The notes: a model not told the origin generated them from the sequence alone. A DNA stretch of 64,000 nucleotides from Bifidobacterium sp. N4G05 (GCF_002742445.1 NZ_NJNQ01000004.1:124001-188000); one strand, 5' to 3'; positions 35,714 to 46,532 are shown, counted from the first letter of the stretch. Numbers and translations: made by a program.

Positions 35714-37263
35714 CGATTCACCTTCCTATCAACGATATTGGCCAGCCATGTGAGGATGGTGATGGCCACGAAGTACATCACACCGACGATCAGCAGCGTT
35801 TCGGTGACGCGGAAGTTCGCCGCATACAATTGCTGCGCCTGATACAGCAGTTCACCGAAGCCGATGGCCAGCAGCAGCGAGGAATCCTTGATCATAATGA
35901 CCAGCTGGTTGATGATCGACGGCATGGCGATCGCAGTGGCCTGAGGCATGATCACGCGCGCCATGGCCTGATGATGGTTGAGACCAAGCGAACGTGCGCC
36001 CTCCATCTGACCAGAGTCAACTGACTGCACGGCGCCACGCACGATTTCCGCCAGATATGCGCCGGAATTGAGCGACAACGTCAACGCGCCCGCAACCCAA
36101 ATGTTCACGCTGTGCCCGATCAGCTGCGGCACACCAAAATAGAAGAAGAACGCCCACACCAGAATCGGCGTACCGCGAAACACTGCGATGTAAACCTTGG
36201 CTATGCCTTCCAGAATCTTGTTTTCGGACACCTTCATCAAGCCAAAAGCGACACCCAGTACCAGCGCGACCGCAAACGACAGCAAGGTGATCAGCAACGT
36301 GTTCTTCAGACCGGTCAGCAAAGCCGGCATCGATTGTTTGACAAGTCCAAAGAAACCGATTTTTTTCTGAGCCGTACCATCGGGGCCATTATCGGTGACC
36401 TTGCCGGAAATCGCCTCGACTTGTTCCTTCGCGCCGGCTTCGCCCAGATATTGCGCGACGATCGTCTCGTATTTGCCTGAAGCGATGAGCTTGTTCAAAC
36501 CATCGTCGATGGCGGCCAGAAGGTCAGCGTTCTTGCCCTTGTTCACGGCCATGCCATATTCGCCGTGCGGCACCTTCGGGGTCACGATCTTCAAACCGTT
36601 ATTTTGGGAAACACCGTAGGCAAGCACCGGATAGTCGTCGAATACCGCGTCCGCATTACCGGATTTGACCATCTCATACATGGTTGATGATTGGTCCACA
36701 GAAGTCACGGCATAGCCATACTCGCTCGCATGCTGTTTGGCGTAGGATTCGCCTTCCGAACCGGTTTTCGCAACAACGGTTTTACCGTCAAGATCCTTGT
36801 AGCTGGTAATACTATCGTTGTTTTCAGCGATGGCCATCTGAATGCCGGACTGGAAGTAAGGATTGGAGAAATCGTAGGTCGCCTTGCGTTCGTCGGTGAT
36901 TGACATGCCTGCGATCACCACATCCACCTGATTGGAGCTCAAAGCCTGCAATGCCGCATTGAAACCCAATGATTGGATGGTGACTTCGAATCCTTCTTCT
37001 TGGGCGATGGCACGGATCAGCTCCATGTCGATACCGGTCATCTTGCCGTTCTCCCGATATTCGAACGGTGCGAACGTGGTATCAGTACCAACCGCGTAGG
37101 TTTTGCCCTTGACTGCGGAGGGATTTCCGATTTCGGCGGCGTTAGCGCTGACTGGGGATGCGACGAGTGCACTCACTGCCATAATCAGTGTCATCGCCAA
37201 CGCAAGAAGCCGCATCCAGACACCATGAAAATCATGTTTTTCCAACGATTGTTTCAAATTCAT
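35710..37263 (-). CDS. Fused amino-acid binding protein and permease (GlnP type)
   Basis: 517 residues. An N-terminal signal/anchor helix (~17-40) is followed by a family 3 binding domain (~50-280; [39 protein letters not shown]). A HisMQ permease follows (~305-515) with EAA loop [20 protein letters not shown]. This GlnP-like fusion tethers the binding domain to the membrane, unlike the separate lipoprotein of the gluABCD operon. The ATG at 37263 has only a distant purine stretch; TATTAT further upstream may be the -10. Glutamine or another polar amino acid is the likely substrate. Confidence 0.88.
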   Translation of the reverse strand: MNLKQSLEKHDFHGVWMRLLALAMTLIMAVSALVASPVSANAAEIGNPSAVKGKTYAVGTDTTFAPFEYRENGKMTGIDMELIRAIAQEEGFEVTIQSLGFNAALQALSSNQVDVVIAGMSITDERKATYDFSNPYFQSGIQMAIAENNDSITSYKDLDGKTVVAKTGSEGESYAKQHASEYGYAVTSVDQSSTMYEMVKSGNADAVFDDYPVLAYGVSQNNGLKIVTPKVPHGEYGMAVNKGKNADLLAAIDDGLNKLIASGKYETIVAQYLGEAGAKEQVEAISGKVTDNGPDGTAQKKIGFFGLVKQSMPALLTGLKNTLLITLLSFAVALVLGVAFGLMKVSENKILEGIAKVYIAVFRGTPILVWAFFFYFGVPQLIGHSVNIWVAGALTLSLNSGAYLAEIVRGAVQSVDSGQMEGARSLGLNHHQAMARVIMPQATAIAMPSIINQLVIMIKDSSLLLAIGFGELLYQAQQLYAANFRVTETLLIVGVMYFVAITILTWLANIVDRKVNR

Positions 37264-37357
37264 ACTACAGATTCAGTTCTTTCTCATAATATTTCAGATA
37301 CTCATCTTTGCTCCACCATACCGGCAGCAAGAGAAAATAGACAACGTAAACAATAAA

Positions 37358-37401
37358 AACAGGCTGTCCTTGCACGGTCTCTCATGCAAAGACAGCCTGT
37401 T
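37358..37401 (-). terminator. Terminator of hisS-aspS
   Basis: AACAGGCTGTC pairs with GACAGCCTGTT (11 bp) with a smaller TTGCA/TGCAA stem in the loop. It is followed on the minus strand by TTTATTGTTT. Confidence 0.85.
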
Positions 37402-37421
37402 ATCTCAAAGCGAAAACGCTA

Positions 37422-39221
37422 TCAGTCTTCGTCTTCTTCCGGATCATAATCAACGCCGGTTTCCGCACGCTGTTCGTCGGAAATCGGAGCCGGGGCGCCG
37501 GTCAGCGGATCACGACCGCCGCCAGCCTTCGGGAAGGCGATGACGTCGCGGATGGAGTCGGCGCCAGCCAGGATGGCGGCGGTACGATCCCAACCGAGAG
37601 CAATGCCGGCGTGCGGCGGAGCACCGTACTTGAAGGCTTCAAGCAGGAAGCCGAACTTGTCGGCAGCCTCTTCAGGGGTGATGCCCAACACATCGAGCAC
37701 ACGGTCCTGAATGTCATCACGGTGGATACGCACGGAACCGCCGCCCATTTCGTTACCGTTGCATACGATGTCGTAGGAATCGGACATGGCGTGTTCCGGA
37801 TCCTTGTCGAAGGTGTCGATCCAATCCTTGGACGGCATGGTGAATGGGTGGTGCATGGAAGTCCACTTGGAGTGGCCGACCGCCACATCGTCATCATCCG
37901 GATCGTCGGCGGCCTTGAACAGCGGGAAGTCCACAACCCAGGTGAACGCGAAATCGTCGGGCTTGAGCAGACCGGCACGATCGGCCAATTCCACGCGCAC
38001 GGCACCCAGCAGCTCCTGAGCGGAAGTGCGACGGCCTGCGGCGAAGAACACAGCATCGCCGTCTTCCGCGCCAACGGCTTCCTTCAGGCCAGCGCGTTCC
38101 TCTTCAGACAGGTTCTTGGCAACAGGTCCCTTGAGCTCGCCGTTCTCAGCGAACACCACGTAGGCAAGGCCCTTGGCGCCGCGCTGCTTGGCCCAATCCT
38201 GCCAAGCGTCGAACTGGCGGCGAGGCGTGGCTGCGCCGCCCTTGAAGAGCACCGCGCCGACGTACGGAGCCTGGAACACGCGGAACGGAGTGTTCTTGAA
38301 GTAGTCAGTCAGCTCGATCAGTGGATTGCCGAAACGCAGATCCGGCTTGTCGGAGCCATACTTATCCATGGCTTCCTGCCAAGTGATGCGCTGAATCGGC
38401 AGCTGGATCTCATAGCCTGCGGACTTCCAGATGGCGGCGATGACCTTTTCGGCCATGGCCATCACATCTTCCTGATCCACGAATGCCATTTCCATATCAA
38501 GCTGGGTGAACTCCGGCTGGCGGTCGGCACGGAAATCCTCATCACGGTAGCAACGTGCCAGCTGGTAGTAGCGTTCCACGCCAGAGACCATGAGCAACTG
38601 CTTGAGCAACTGCGGGGACTGCGGCAATGCGTACCAGGAACCCGGCACCAAACGGGCCGGCACCACGAAATCGCGGGCGCCTTCCGGCGTGGACTTGATC
38701 ATGGTCGGAGTCTCGACCTCTTCGAAACCCATCTCCTCCAGAGCGTGGCGTGCGGCCTTCGACATCTGGGAACGCAACTTCAGATTGCGCTGCATGGACG
38801 GACGACGCAGATCGAGATAACGGTACTTGAGACGAACTTCCTCACCCGGCAGCTTGTTCTCAGACTCGTTCTCCAAAGCGGTGGACACCTGGAACGGCAA
38901 CGCATCGGACTTGGCAAGCACCTCGATGCTTTCGGCAACGACCTCGATCTTGCCGGTGGCGAGATGATCGTTCTCATTGCCGTCCGGACGCAGGCGGACC
39001 TCGCCTACAACCTGAATCACAAACTCGGAACGCAGCGGGCGTGCCATGTCCTCGTCGTAAATGACAACCTGCACCAAACCAGTGTTGTCGCGAAGATCGA
39101 TGAAGGCCACGCCGCCGTGGTCGCGACGACGATCAACCCAACCGGAGAGCGTCACCTTCTGACCGACGAGTTCCTCGGTCACTTCGGTTGCATGATGTGT
39201 TCTATAAGCCGTCTGGCTCAT
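37422..39221 (-). CDS. aspS: Aspartyl-tRNA synthetase, probably non-discriminating
   Basis: Class IIb synthetase, 599 residues. The anticodon-binding OB domain covers ~1-110. Motif 2 is [16 protein letters not shown] and motif 3 [10 protein letters not shown], and the bacterial GAD insertion lies ~300-430. The OB domain reads [10 protein letters not shown], with His35 where discriminating bacterial enzymes usually have Leu. In characterised AspRSs this His goes with charging both tRNA-Asp and tRNA-Asn, the latter then corrected by GatCAB. GGGGAAGC precedes the ATG. hisS lies 42 bp upstream in the same operon. Confidence 0.93.
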   Translation of the reverse strand: MSQTAYRTHHATEVTEELVGQKVTLSGWVDRRRDHGGVAFIDLRDNTGLVQVVIYDEDMARPLRSEFVIQVVGEVRLRPDGNENDHLATGKIEVVAESIEVLAKSDALPFQVSTALENESENKLPGEEVRLKYRYLDLRRPSMQRNLKLRSQMSKAARHALEEMGFEEVETPTMIKSTPEGARDFVVPARLVPGSWYALPQSPQLLKQLLMVSGVERYYQLARCYRDEDFRADRQPEFTQLDMEMAFVDQEDVMAMAEKVIAAIWKSAGYEIQLPIQRITWQEAMDKYGSDKPDLRFGNPLIELTDYFKNTPFRVFQAPYVGAVLFKGGAATPRRQFDAWQDWAKQRGAKGLAYVVFAENGELKGPVAKNLSEEERAGLKEAVGAEDGDAVFFAAGRRTSAQELLGAVRVELADRAGLLKPDDFAFTWVVDFPLFKAADDPDDDDVAVGHSKWTSMHHPFTMPSKDWIDTFDKDPEHAMSDSYDIVCNGNEMGGGSVRIHRDDIQDRVLDVLGITPEEAADKFGFLLEAFKYGAPPHAGIALGWDRTAAILAGADSIRDVIAFPKAGGGRDPLTGAPAPISDEQRAETGVDYDPEEDED

Positions 39222-39263
39222 GCTTCCCCTATTCCTTATTCTCTTGATTGAAGTCTTGCGATT

Positions 39264-40655
39264 TCAGGCTTCTACAGTAACGGTTTGCTGGGCATACACA
39301 GTATCCGGCTCCCAAGACTGTGCGTCGGCCGGCTGCTGGTCGCCTGTGATAATGTTCTTGACTTCGTCCGAAGCGTCTTGCGCGGACTCGTCTGCAGGGA
39401 ACCACACGTACGGAATGCCGAGCTTGTCGGCATACTTGATCTGCTTGCCGAGCTTGGCCGCGGTCGGAGCCACGTCAGCGGCGATGCCACGGGCACGCAG
39501 CTGGTTGGCGATCAGGTTGGACGCGGAACGGTCCTCCTCGTTCCACACGGCCACGAGCACAGAAGCCGGGGACACACGATTCGCGTGGGCACCGGCGGTG
39601 TGCAGCATATACGAAACCAAGCGAGACAGGCCAATGGACAGGCCCACACCCGGGTACTTCTTGCTGCCTTGCGATGCGAGGTTGTCGTAACGACCTCCGG
39701 AGCAGATAGATCCGAGCGAGGCTGCACCGTCAAGGAACGTCTCATACACGGAACCGGTGTAATAATCCAAGCCGCGGGCGATCTTCAGATCCGCAATCAC
39801 GGAGCCCGGGCGAATACGAGCGGCCTCGTCAACAATCATCGCCAACGTGTCAAGACCCTGACGTGCGAGCGCATACGCCTCGGAATCATTGGCGATGTCG
39901 TGCTTCTCGCACAACGCGTCGAACTTGCTGGACAGCTCCGCACCATCGGCGGCGGTAAGCTCCGCGAGCTCAAGGCACGCACGAGCCTGATTCTCGTTGG
40001 CTCCGCAACCTTCCACCAGCAACTTGGCCACTTCGTCGGCACCGATTTTGTCGAGCTTGTCGATCTCACGAAGCACGCCTTCGATGTCGTTCAGGCCCAA
40101 ACCACGGTAGAAACCTTCGGAGAGCTTGCGGTTGTTCGCGTGCACGGTGGCCTTCGGCAGACCGAACTCGCGCAGACGTTCCAAAGCCGATACCATGACC
40201 AGCGGCAACTCAACCTCATAATGATCCGGTAGATCACCATTGCCGATCACATCGATATCGGCCTGCACGAACTCGCGGAAACGACCTTCCTGAGGACGTT
40301 CGCCACGCCAGACCTTCTGAATCTGCCAACGCTTAAACGGGAACGCCAAATCACCCGAATGCTCAACGACATAACGGCTCAGCGGAACAGTCAAATCAAA
40401 ATGCAGACCAAGGCGATCTTCAATCGGAGTGTCGGACTCATGACCGACCTCCTGAAGACGGCTCAGCAAGTAAATCTCTTTACTGGTCTCGCCTTTTTTG
40501 AGCAGGCTCGAACCCTGCTCAACCGCACGAGTTTCAATGCCTATGAAGCCATTGAGCTCGAAAACTTCACGGAGCGTGTCGATAACACGCTGCTCCACAA
40601 CACGTTCAGAGGGGAGCCACTCTGGAAATCCTGAAATAGATGCGCCTTTTGCCAC
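39264..40655 (-). CDS. hisS: Histidyl-tRNA synthetase
   Basis: Class IIa synthetase, 463 residues. Motif 1 is in the N-terminal part, and motif 2 is WRGERPQEGRFREFVQADID. The histidine-specific motifs are LDYYTGSVYE and SGGRYDNL. The C-terminal anticodon domain (SVLVAVWNEEDRSAS) is present. The start is a GTG at 40655, preceded by AGGG 4 bases away and by TATTAT/TATAGG, so the leader is very short or absent. aspS follows. Confidence 0.93.
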   Translation of the reverse strand: MAKGASISGFPEWLPSERVVEQRVIDTLREVFELNGFIGIETRAVEQGSSLLKKGETSKEIYLLSRLQEVGHESDTPIEDRLGLHFDLTVPLSRYVVEHSGDLAFPFKRWQIQKVWRGERPQEGRFREFVQADIDVIGNGDLPDHYEVELPLVMVSALERLREFGLPKATVHANNRKLSEGFYRGLGLNDIEGVLREIDKLDKIGADEVAKLLVEGCGANENQARACLELAELTAADGAELSSKFDALCEKHDIANDSEAYALARQGLDTLAMIVDEAARIRPGSVIADLKIARGLDYYTGSVYETFLDGAASLGSICSGGRYDNLASQGSKKYPGVGLSIGLSRLVSYMLHTAGAHANRVSPASVLVAVWNEEDRSASNLIANQLRARGIAADVAPTAAKLGKQIKYADKLGIPYVWFPADESAQDASDEVKNIITGDQQPADAQSWEPDTVYAQQTVTVEA

Positions 40656-40771
40656 GATTCCCTATAATAAATGAGGTTGCGGAAAATGCATCGCGTTTTT
40701 CAAGCTTTGGAAGCACGTTCGTATGATCCGCATACCCTGCACTACATGAAGCTTACTTAAAGGAGCTGGCC

Positions 40772-42208
40772 ATGGCCGACGAGAATGTCACCGCGTCCGA
40801 GAACATTAATGAAACCACCGAGCAGGCGACGACGCCCGCAGTCAAGGCCAGCAAACCGGCCGTTCCGAGCCCTGCTTCAATGAAGCCGCACGCTCCGAGC
40901 CCTGCAGCCTTCGCCAAGAAGGCTCCGCAGCACACCGCCCCGGCTGCAGCGTCCACCGGATTCTCCGATACTGATGTGAAGGCCGCCGAAGCGTTCGGCC
41001 GTGTCGCCGATGATGGCACCGTGTTCGTCAAGGACGGCGAAGAAGAACGTGAGGTCGGCCAGTTCCCTGACGCCTCCAAGGAAGAGGCGCTGGCCCTGTA
41101 TGCCCGCCGTTACCTTGATCTGAAGGCCAAGCTGGACCTGTTCGCCAACAAGCTCAAGGCCAATAATGTGAAGTCCCGCGAAATCGACGAAACCATCAAG
41201 ACGTTGTCCGTGGAAACCGAAAAGCCGGCAGTGGTGGGCGATCTGGCCGCTCTCAAGGCCCAGTTCGAGGCACTGAAGGAGGAAGGCGCGGCTAAGAAAA
41301 CCGCGTTGACCGAGGCACGCAAGGCTGCCATCGCCAAGGCTCTTGAGGAGCGTACCGCCATTGTGGAGAAGGCCGAGGCATTGGCTGATTCCCTTGACGA
41401 AAACACCAACTGGCGTTCCACTGCCGACAAGTTCCGTTCACTTTTCCAGCAGTGGCAGGAACACCAGCGCAACAACATCCGTATCGATAAGGAAGACGCA
41501 GATGCCCTGTGGTCCCGCTTCTCCGCGGCTCGCACCAAGTTTAATTTCGCCCGCCGCAAGTGGGTGCAGAGCCGTGACGAAGAACGTAATTCCGCCAAGG
41601 CGACCAAGGAAGCCATCATCGCGGAGGCCGAGGCACTTCAGGATTCCACCGCTTGGGTTGAGACTTCCCGCAAGTTTACCGAGCTGATGGATCGTTGGAA
41701 GAAGGCCGGTCGCGCCGGTCGTCGTGATGATGACGCCATGTGGGAGCGTTTCCGCGCCGCCGCAGACGCATTCTTCAACGCGCGTCAGGCCGATCGTGAT
41801 CAGATCAGCTCCTCTGAGAAGGAAAATCTCGCCAAGAAGGAAGCTCTGCTGGTCAAGGCCGAGGCGCTTGTTCCCGTTAAGGATGAGGAAAGCGCCAAGC
41901 AGGCTCGTCAGGCTCTCGCCTCCATTCAGGAGGAGTGGGATCAGATCGGCTATGTACCACGCGACGAAGTACGCCGTATCGAGGGTCGCCTCGACGCCGT
42001 CGACAAGCAGATCAAGGCTGTAGAGGATGCCGCGTGGAAGCAGTCCGATCCGGAAGCCGACGCCCGCAAATCCTCCTTCGAGGAGCAGCTCAACGCGCAG
42101 CTCGCCGAGCTTGACGCAAAGATCGCAGCCGAATCCGATCCGAAGAAGAAGGCCAAGCTTGAATCCGAGAAGGCCACCAAGGAGCAGTGGCTGAACGCCA
42201 TCAAATAA
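40772..42208 (+). CDS. DUF349 domain-containing protein
   Basis: 478-residue, highly charged, mostly helical and probably coiled-coil protein. A Pro/Ala-rich N-terminal ~60 residues is followed by repeated DUF349-like helical units; W-containing turns recur, e.g. FRSLFQQWQEHQR, FTELMDRWKKAGRAGRRDD and SIQEEWDQIGYVPRDE. AAAGGAG precedes the ATG. DUF349 proteins are widespread in actinobacteria; function unknown. It is divergent from hisS and monocistronic. Confidence 0.85.
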   Translation: MADENVTASENINETTEQATTPAVKASKPAVPSPASMKPHAPSPAAFAKKAPQHTAPAAASTGFSDTDVKAAEAFGRVADDGTVFVKDGEEEREVGQFPDASKEEALALYARRYLDLKAKLDLFANKLKANNVKSREIDETIKTLSVETEKPAVVGDLAALKAQFEALKEEGAAKKTALTEARKAAIAKALEERTAIVEKAEALADSLDENTNWRSTADKFRSLFQQWQEHQRNNIRIDKEDADALWSRFSAARTKFNFARRKWVQSRDEERNSAKATKEAIIAEAEALQDSTAWVETSRKFTELMDRWKKAGRAGRRDDDAMWERFRAAADAFFNARQADRDQISSSEKENLAKKEALLVKAEALVPVKDEESAKQARQALASIQEEWDQIGYVPRDEVRRIEGRLDAVDKQIKAVEDAAWKQSDPEADARKSSFEEQLNAQLAELDAKIAAESDPKKKAKLESEKATKEQWLNAIK

Positions 42209-42218
42209 GTCGCAAATC

Positions 42219-42259
42219 CTGATATTTGGTTGCGCCACAGAGATGCGGTCAAATATCAG
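42219..42259 (+). terminator. First hairpin after the DUF349 gene
   Basis: CTGATATTTG pairs with CAAATATCAG (10 bp, 21-base loop) 11 bases after the stop. AT-rich and without a U-tract, so a weak terminator at best. Confidence 0.45.
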
Positions 42260-42282
42260 TTGGACTTCACTCAGGCATAATC

Positions 42283-42327
42283 AAGAAGGCTGGTACGTGA
42301 CAAAATCCGTTACATACCAGCCTTCTT
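42283..42327. terminator. Bidirectional terminator between DUF349 and creatininase genes
   Basis: AAGAAGGCTGGTA pairs perfectly with TACCAGCCTTCTT (13 bp), and GTGAC/GTTAC extends the stem partly. It lies between convergent genes. Confidence 0.8.
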
Positions 42328-42381
42328 CGTATGATCGCATGTGCTCTCACATGCGCAATCACCATACAGAATATTCAACTA

Positions 42382-43140
42382 TCATGCGCCGAATTCGGCA
42401 GCACAAATATCGGCCACCGCATCAATGCAGGCATCGACGATGAGCTTGCCTCGTTCGGCGCTGGAACCTGCAGGAGTGGCCAGTCCGCCGTAATCCGGAA
42501 CGTCGCCCTTGCGCACCGGATAGCGCACGTAAGCCTTCGGTATAACATTGCCTTCGTCGATCACACGGTCCATATGCACCAGTTCCGGCTCATAATGCAT
42601 CATCAATGAGGTTTCCGTCACTGCGGCATGTTCCAACGCCCACCCGGGGAACACGAGTCCGTCGAACACCTGCTCGACCACGTTCTCCGGCAGCGGATCC
42701 CACCAGTTGGTTTCGACGATGGTGGCCACTCCCCCGGTTTCGCGGGTGATCAGATCGATTGCCTCGATAATGAACGCCTCGTTTTCGAAATGCGCGTTCA
42801 TCACCACGATTTTGGTGAAACCGTCCGCGATCAGCTCGCCAAGCACATCATGCATTTGATTGATCACCGTCACACCGTTCATGTCGATGGTGCCGGGGAA
42901 CAATGGGCCGCCCCCGGAAAGTGGCTTCGACTTGTACCCGTAGTTCATGGTCGGTGCCACGATGCCGTCGATGCGTTCGGCGAGGTCTTCAGACACATGG
43001 CTGGCGATCATGGCGTCCACACCAAGGGGAAGATGCTGGCTATGCTGTTCGGTGGAGCCGATTGGCACAATAACCGGCTTTGATTTCGATGCTTCGATTT
43101 CCGGCCAGGTCATATGGTCCATCCGACGGCTGCTGCTCAT
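42382..43140 (-). CDS. Creatininase family protein, probably creatinine amidohydrolase
   Basis: 252-residue metal hydrolase that would interconvert creatinine and creatine. The ligands recalled for Pseudomonas creatininase (Glu34, His36, Asp45, His120, Glu122) have equivalents at Glu31, His33, Asp42, His117 and Glu119 with the same spacing, in GSTEQHSQHLPLGVDA and NAHFENEAF. Trp168 and His172 (GWALEH) keep the spacing of the substrate-site Trp174/His178 pair. This is closer to true creatininase than to the NGHGGN-type relatives of the family. AAGGAG precedes the ATG. The MHS transporter, PucR regulator and deaminase genes adjoin it. Confidence 0.85.
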   Translation of the reverse strand: MSSSRRMDHMTWPEIEASKSKPVIVPIGSTEQHSQHLPLGVDAMIASHVSEDLAERIDGIVAPTMNYGYKSKPLSGGGPLFPGTIDMNGVTVINQMHDVLGELIADGFTKIVVMNAHFENEAFIIEAIDLITRETGGVATIVETNWWDPLPENVVEQVFDGLVFPGWALEHAAVTETSLMMHYEPELVHMDRVIDEGNVIPKAYVRYPVRKGDVPDYGGLATPAGSSAERGKLIVDACIDAVADICAAEFGA

Positions 43141-43202
43141 GATTGCTCCTTTATGTGCTGTTGTTGGTTTGCGTTTCAACAATTGATAATGATTGCGATG
43201 AT

Positions 43203-43247
43203 GCCGTCCCCGCGAATCGATGTTGCAATCGATGTTTCAGGGACGGC
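43203..43247 (-). terminator. Hairpin after the MHS transporter gene
   Basis: GCCGTCCC pairs with GGGACGGC, enclosing a repeat of ATCGAT palindromes. No U-tract on the minus strand, so it may be a processing or pausing structure. Confidence 0.5.
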
Positions 43248-43288
43248 GTTTATTGTTTCGAGGAATTGTCTCATAAAACCGTTTCTTC

Positions 43289-44650
43289 TCAGATGCGGCT
43301 CAGATCCTTATCCGTGTTTTCGTGAGAGAGAATCATGGCGACCAGTGCCACGGCGGACACCGCCACCATGTACCAGGCCGGAGCGATGCTCGAACCGGTG
43401 GTGTAGATCAGCCAGGTTGCGATGAACGGTGCGGTTCCACCGAAGATGGCGTTGGCAAGGTTGAAGCTGAATGCGAAGCCGGTGAAACGAACCGATGTCG
43501 GGAAGGTCTCAGTCAGGTAGCTCGAAAGCGTACCGTCGTTGGCGGTCAAGGTGGCGCACATGGCGAGCTCAACGATCAGCACCGGCCAGAACTGTGCGGT
43601 GTTCAGCGCCATGAAGGCCGGAACAGTGAGCACGATGAAGGCCACGCATGCACCAATCAGCACCTTCTTGCGTCCGAACGTGTCGGAGATGTGACCCATG
43701 CCAAACACCAAAGCCACATACAGTACCAGGCAGATGGTGGTGATGGTGGACGACTGTGCGGCAGCCATGCCAACCGTGTCGCTCAGATAGGTCGGCAGGT
43801 AGGTGAGCACCGTGTAGAAGCCGACCGCGTTGAGCACGCAGGCGCCGAAGCTGATGACCAGAGTCTTGAAATGGTTCTGGAACAGCTCGCGCAGTGGGGA
43901 GATGCTCTTAGTGGTGGAAGCGAACTGCTGCTTGTCGTCCAAAGCTTCGGTCATGGAAGCATACACCGGCGAATCAGCGAGCTTGGTACGGATGAAATGC
44001 ACGATCAGACCAAGCGGGCCGGCCATGAGGAACGGAATACGCCATCCCCAAGAGGTCAGTGCATCAGAGCTCAGCGAAGCGGTCATCACGGTGGCGAGCG
44101 TGGAGCCTACGAGCAGACCGATGGCGGTGGATGCCGGAATCAACGAGCAGTAGATGCCACGCTTCTTGGTCGGCGCGTATTCGCCAAGGAAGGTTGCGGC
44201 GCCGGCATATTCACCGGAAGCGGAGAAGCCCTGCACCATACGAAGCAGCAGCAACAGTGCCGGAGCGAAAATGCCGATCACAGCATATGACGGCAGGCAG
44301 CCAATCAGGAACGATGCACCCGACATGAACATGATGGAAATCGCAAGAGCGCCCTTGCGTCCTTTCTTATCGCCGCAATTGCCCCAAAACAGTGCACCGA
44401 TCGGACGAAGTACGAATGACAGTGCAAACACGCCGAACGTCTGCAGCATGGCGACCGTGTGATTGCCGGACGGGAAAAACACCAGAGCGATGGTGGCCGC
44501 GAAGTAGGAATAGGAAGCGTAGTCGAACCATTCAATGAAATTGCCGAGGAAAGACGAGACGGCCACTTTCTTGACCATCTTCTGCTCTTCGGACTGTTCA
44601 GACACGGAAGCCCTGTTGGCGGTTGCGATTGTTGCACTGGCACTCATCAT
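43289..44650 (-). CDS. MFS transporter, metabolite:H+ symporter (MHS/ProP) family
   Basis: 453 residues and 12 helices. FIEWFDYASYSYFAA near residue 35 and DKKGRKGALAISI are characteristic of the MHS group that imports small organic acids and zwitterions. Arg-rich loop FGRKKVLIGA follows helix 8. AGCAGGTGAC precedes the ATG pair at 44650/44647. It lies between the creatininase and PucR-type regulator genes, which suggests it imports their substrate. MHS members typically take up osmolytes or carboxylates; creatinine or creatine uptake is inference. Confidence 0.87.
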   Translation of the reverse strand: MMSASATIATANRASVSEQSEEQKMVKKVAVSSFLGNFIEWFDYASYSYFAATIALVFFPSGNHTVAMLQTFGVFALSFVLRPIGALFWGNCGDKKGRKGALAISIMFMSGASFLIGCLPSYAVIGIFAPALLLLLRMVQGFSASGEYAGAATFLGEYAPTKKRGIYCSLIPASTAIGLLVGSTLATVMTASLSSDALTSWGWRIPFLMAGPLGLIVHFIRTKLADSPVYASMTEALDDKQQFASTTKSISPLRELFQNHFKTLVISFGACVLNAVGFYTVLTYLPTYLSDTVGMAAAQSSTITTICLVLYVALVFGMGHISDTFGRKKVLIGACVAFIVLTVPAFMALNTAQFWPVLIVELAMCATLTANDGTLSSYLTETFPTSVRFTGFAFSFNLANAIFGGTAPFIATWLIYTTGSSIAPAWYMVAVSAVALVAMILSHENTDKDLSRI

Positions 44651-44810
44651 GTCACCTGCTTTCTTCTGCTGAATCTGTCTGTACGTTCGCATTTTCTTCA
44701 TACCCGGCGAACGTTGTGACTCTGACTATCGCCCGAAGTATTTGCGCCAAAGTGAACTGATTGTTAAACCGCAACCATTTGTTTTTGACGTTTTGCCAAG
44801 TTCCCCTTGC

Positions 44811-46349
44811 TTACAGCGTCGAAGTGGAAGATACGGTGTGATTATGTTGCGATTTCGCTATTTTCGCGCCTAAAAGCAGCATTGACCAGCTGATTTTATC
44901 GGTAGGCGATATACCCACGATCTGTGTCACTTTGTCCAATCGGTTGTACAACGTCTGCCGTTGGATACCTAATTGCTCGCATGCGCCGGTCTTGTTGTCG
45001 AGATTGTCGAAGCAAGCGCACAACGTGTCGATCAGCATGGCGTTATGCATAAGCTCATACCCCACCGTCTGCGTGATCACCATGCGCACGGCCTCATCGG
45101 TACGTTCCATTCCCAACATGCGTTCCAGCAAAGAGGAATCCACACATTCGAGGGTTCCATACGGGCATTCCGCATCGTTCGAAATGCATGTTCGGATCAC
45201 ACTGCGCAACGCACCGAACGCGTCCATCAATGAAATCGTGTCCAACGCTGCGCGGCCATGCACGGTATATACGTATTCGTTTGCAGCGACTTGCGTCAAC
45301 GCATGCAAACACCGATCTGAAAATACCGACGCATCGCCGCCGCTGTCTTGCGCTGCGAGAAAACCGATCATTAAATCGCCTTCCAACAAACAGATCGATT
45401 CGCAACCGCCGTTGGATTCGAAATCGTCGATCATCGACACGATTGCCGGCATGGCGTTGGACACCGACTTGAGTTTCATGGCAAATGGCATATACACGCC
45501 CGAAGCGGCGAATCCCAACGCATCAAGCATGGCATGGCCCTCACGCGCCTCCATCGACGAAACATGCACGCCATCTTCCGGCCCCGCAATCAGATGCGCC
45601 ACCATGCCGACGCGCGCTCCTCCATCGAGATACAGTGCCAAAACCGGAGCGGCAATCTGTTCGATCCTTCTGCACATCGCTTCATCGAACACCGTATTGC
45701 GCTGGCTGATCTCCAAAGCACCCAAAGGCCGTTTCTGTTCCTCCAATGCAAGCACAATGCCGCAATCTGTAGCGGTATTGATGTTCTGTCCAGCTCGGGC
45801 GACTTCAAGACCGTCCACGTCGAATATGACCACATCCTCACCGAACAGGTTCGCGATGCTATCGGCAACGGCTTTGGGATTGGACACCTGAGCAAGCTCA
45901 GAACGCAACGAAGTTGACATAACGTCCACTTGCATCTGCATACGCATCTGACCACGCACAATCATGGTATTGACGCTCTGGCAGATATCGACGAAAGGAA
46001 TGCGACGGCGCAATCCAATAATCGTAAGCCCTTCATGCTTGGCTGCCTTCACCAACATTTTCGGCAGTTGGGTGACTTCTTCAACCAATTCGACCATCAA
46101 TGCCGCAATATCAGCATTCACGAGGCTTTTCACATATTCGTCCGCACGTTTTTCACGACCGTCCGCAACTAAAGATCGCCCCTCCACCACCAGAAGCTCA
46201 CCTCCCGCCAGAAATGAGGCGACGTCCTCGCGTTCGTTGGTGAACACCCAACGCACCGGATTATCCAAGCTATCGCCAGCAACTTCAACCTGTGGTTCCG
46301 CCGTCGCAACCAAGGCATCATCGAGCACTTCCCTCACCGTAACAGCCAT
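44811..46349 (-). CDS. PucR-family transcriptional regulator
   Basis: 512-residue regulator. The N-terminal PucR domain spans ~1-125 (VREVLDDALV, ELLVVEGRSL, GLTIIGLRRRIPFVDI). A central GGDEF-like/CdaR-like region follows, and the C-terminal HTH_30 helix-turn-helix carries GIQRQTLYNRLDKVTQIVGI. PucR-type proteins sense purine-catabolism or other nitrogen metabolites. The ATG at 46349 is preferred to 46379. It diverges from the deaminase gene, and the 183-bp gap between them would hold its operator, e.g. GTCAC-N10-GTGAC at 46380-46399. Confidence 0.87.
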   Translation of the reverse strand: MAVTVREVLDDALVATAEPQVEVAGDSLDNPVRWVFTNEREDVASFLAGGELLVVEGRSLVADGREKRADEYVKSLVNADIAALMVELVEEVTQLPKMLVKAAKHEGLTIIGLRRRIPFVDICQSVNTMIVRGQMRMQMQVDVMSTSLRSELAQVSNPKAVADSIANLFGEDVVIFDVDGLEVARAGQNINTATDCGIVLALEEQKRPLGALEISQRNTVFDEAMCRRIEQIAAPVLALYLDGGARVGMVAHLIAGPEDGVHVSSMEAREGHAMLDALGFAASGVYMPFAMKLKSVSNAMPAIVSMIDDFESNGGCESICLLEGDLMIGFLAAQDSGGDASVFSDRCLHALTQVAANEYVYTVHGRAALDTISLMDAFGALRSVIRTCISNDAECPYGTLECVDSSLLERMLGMERTDEAVRMVITQTVGYELMHNAMLIDTLCACFDNLDNKTGACEQLGIQRQTLYNRLDKVTQIVGISPTDKISWSMLLLGAKIAKSQHNHTVSSTSTL

Positions 46350-46379
46350 ACAAACCGTCCAATCCGAAGTAATACACAT

Positions 46380-46399
46380 GTCACATCAAGTAACGTGAC
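46380..46399. promoter_or_regulatory. Candidate operator between PucR and deaminase genes
   Basis: GTCAC and GTGAC stand 10 bases apart as an inverted repeat, 30 bases before the regulator ATG. Short arms; low certainty. Confidence 0.25.
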
Positions 46400-46532
46400 C
46401 GCAAAGCAATACGCCGACAATAACCATCAACGATTACGTCAAAGGTTCCCTTCCGTAACCCAATGGACATATGACAAAACGTCTGCCGGAACCCGAAAAC
46501 TCGCATGAAAACTCGTATTGGAAGGAGCGATT

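Noticed and set aside
37611..39251. 546-codon open frame on the plus strand
   Set aside because: Antisense to aspS, which has all synthetase motifs. Long mirror frames are expected in GC-rich coding DNA. The same holds for 27557-29134, 57891-59228, 7670-9079 and 13865-15190.
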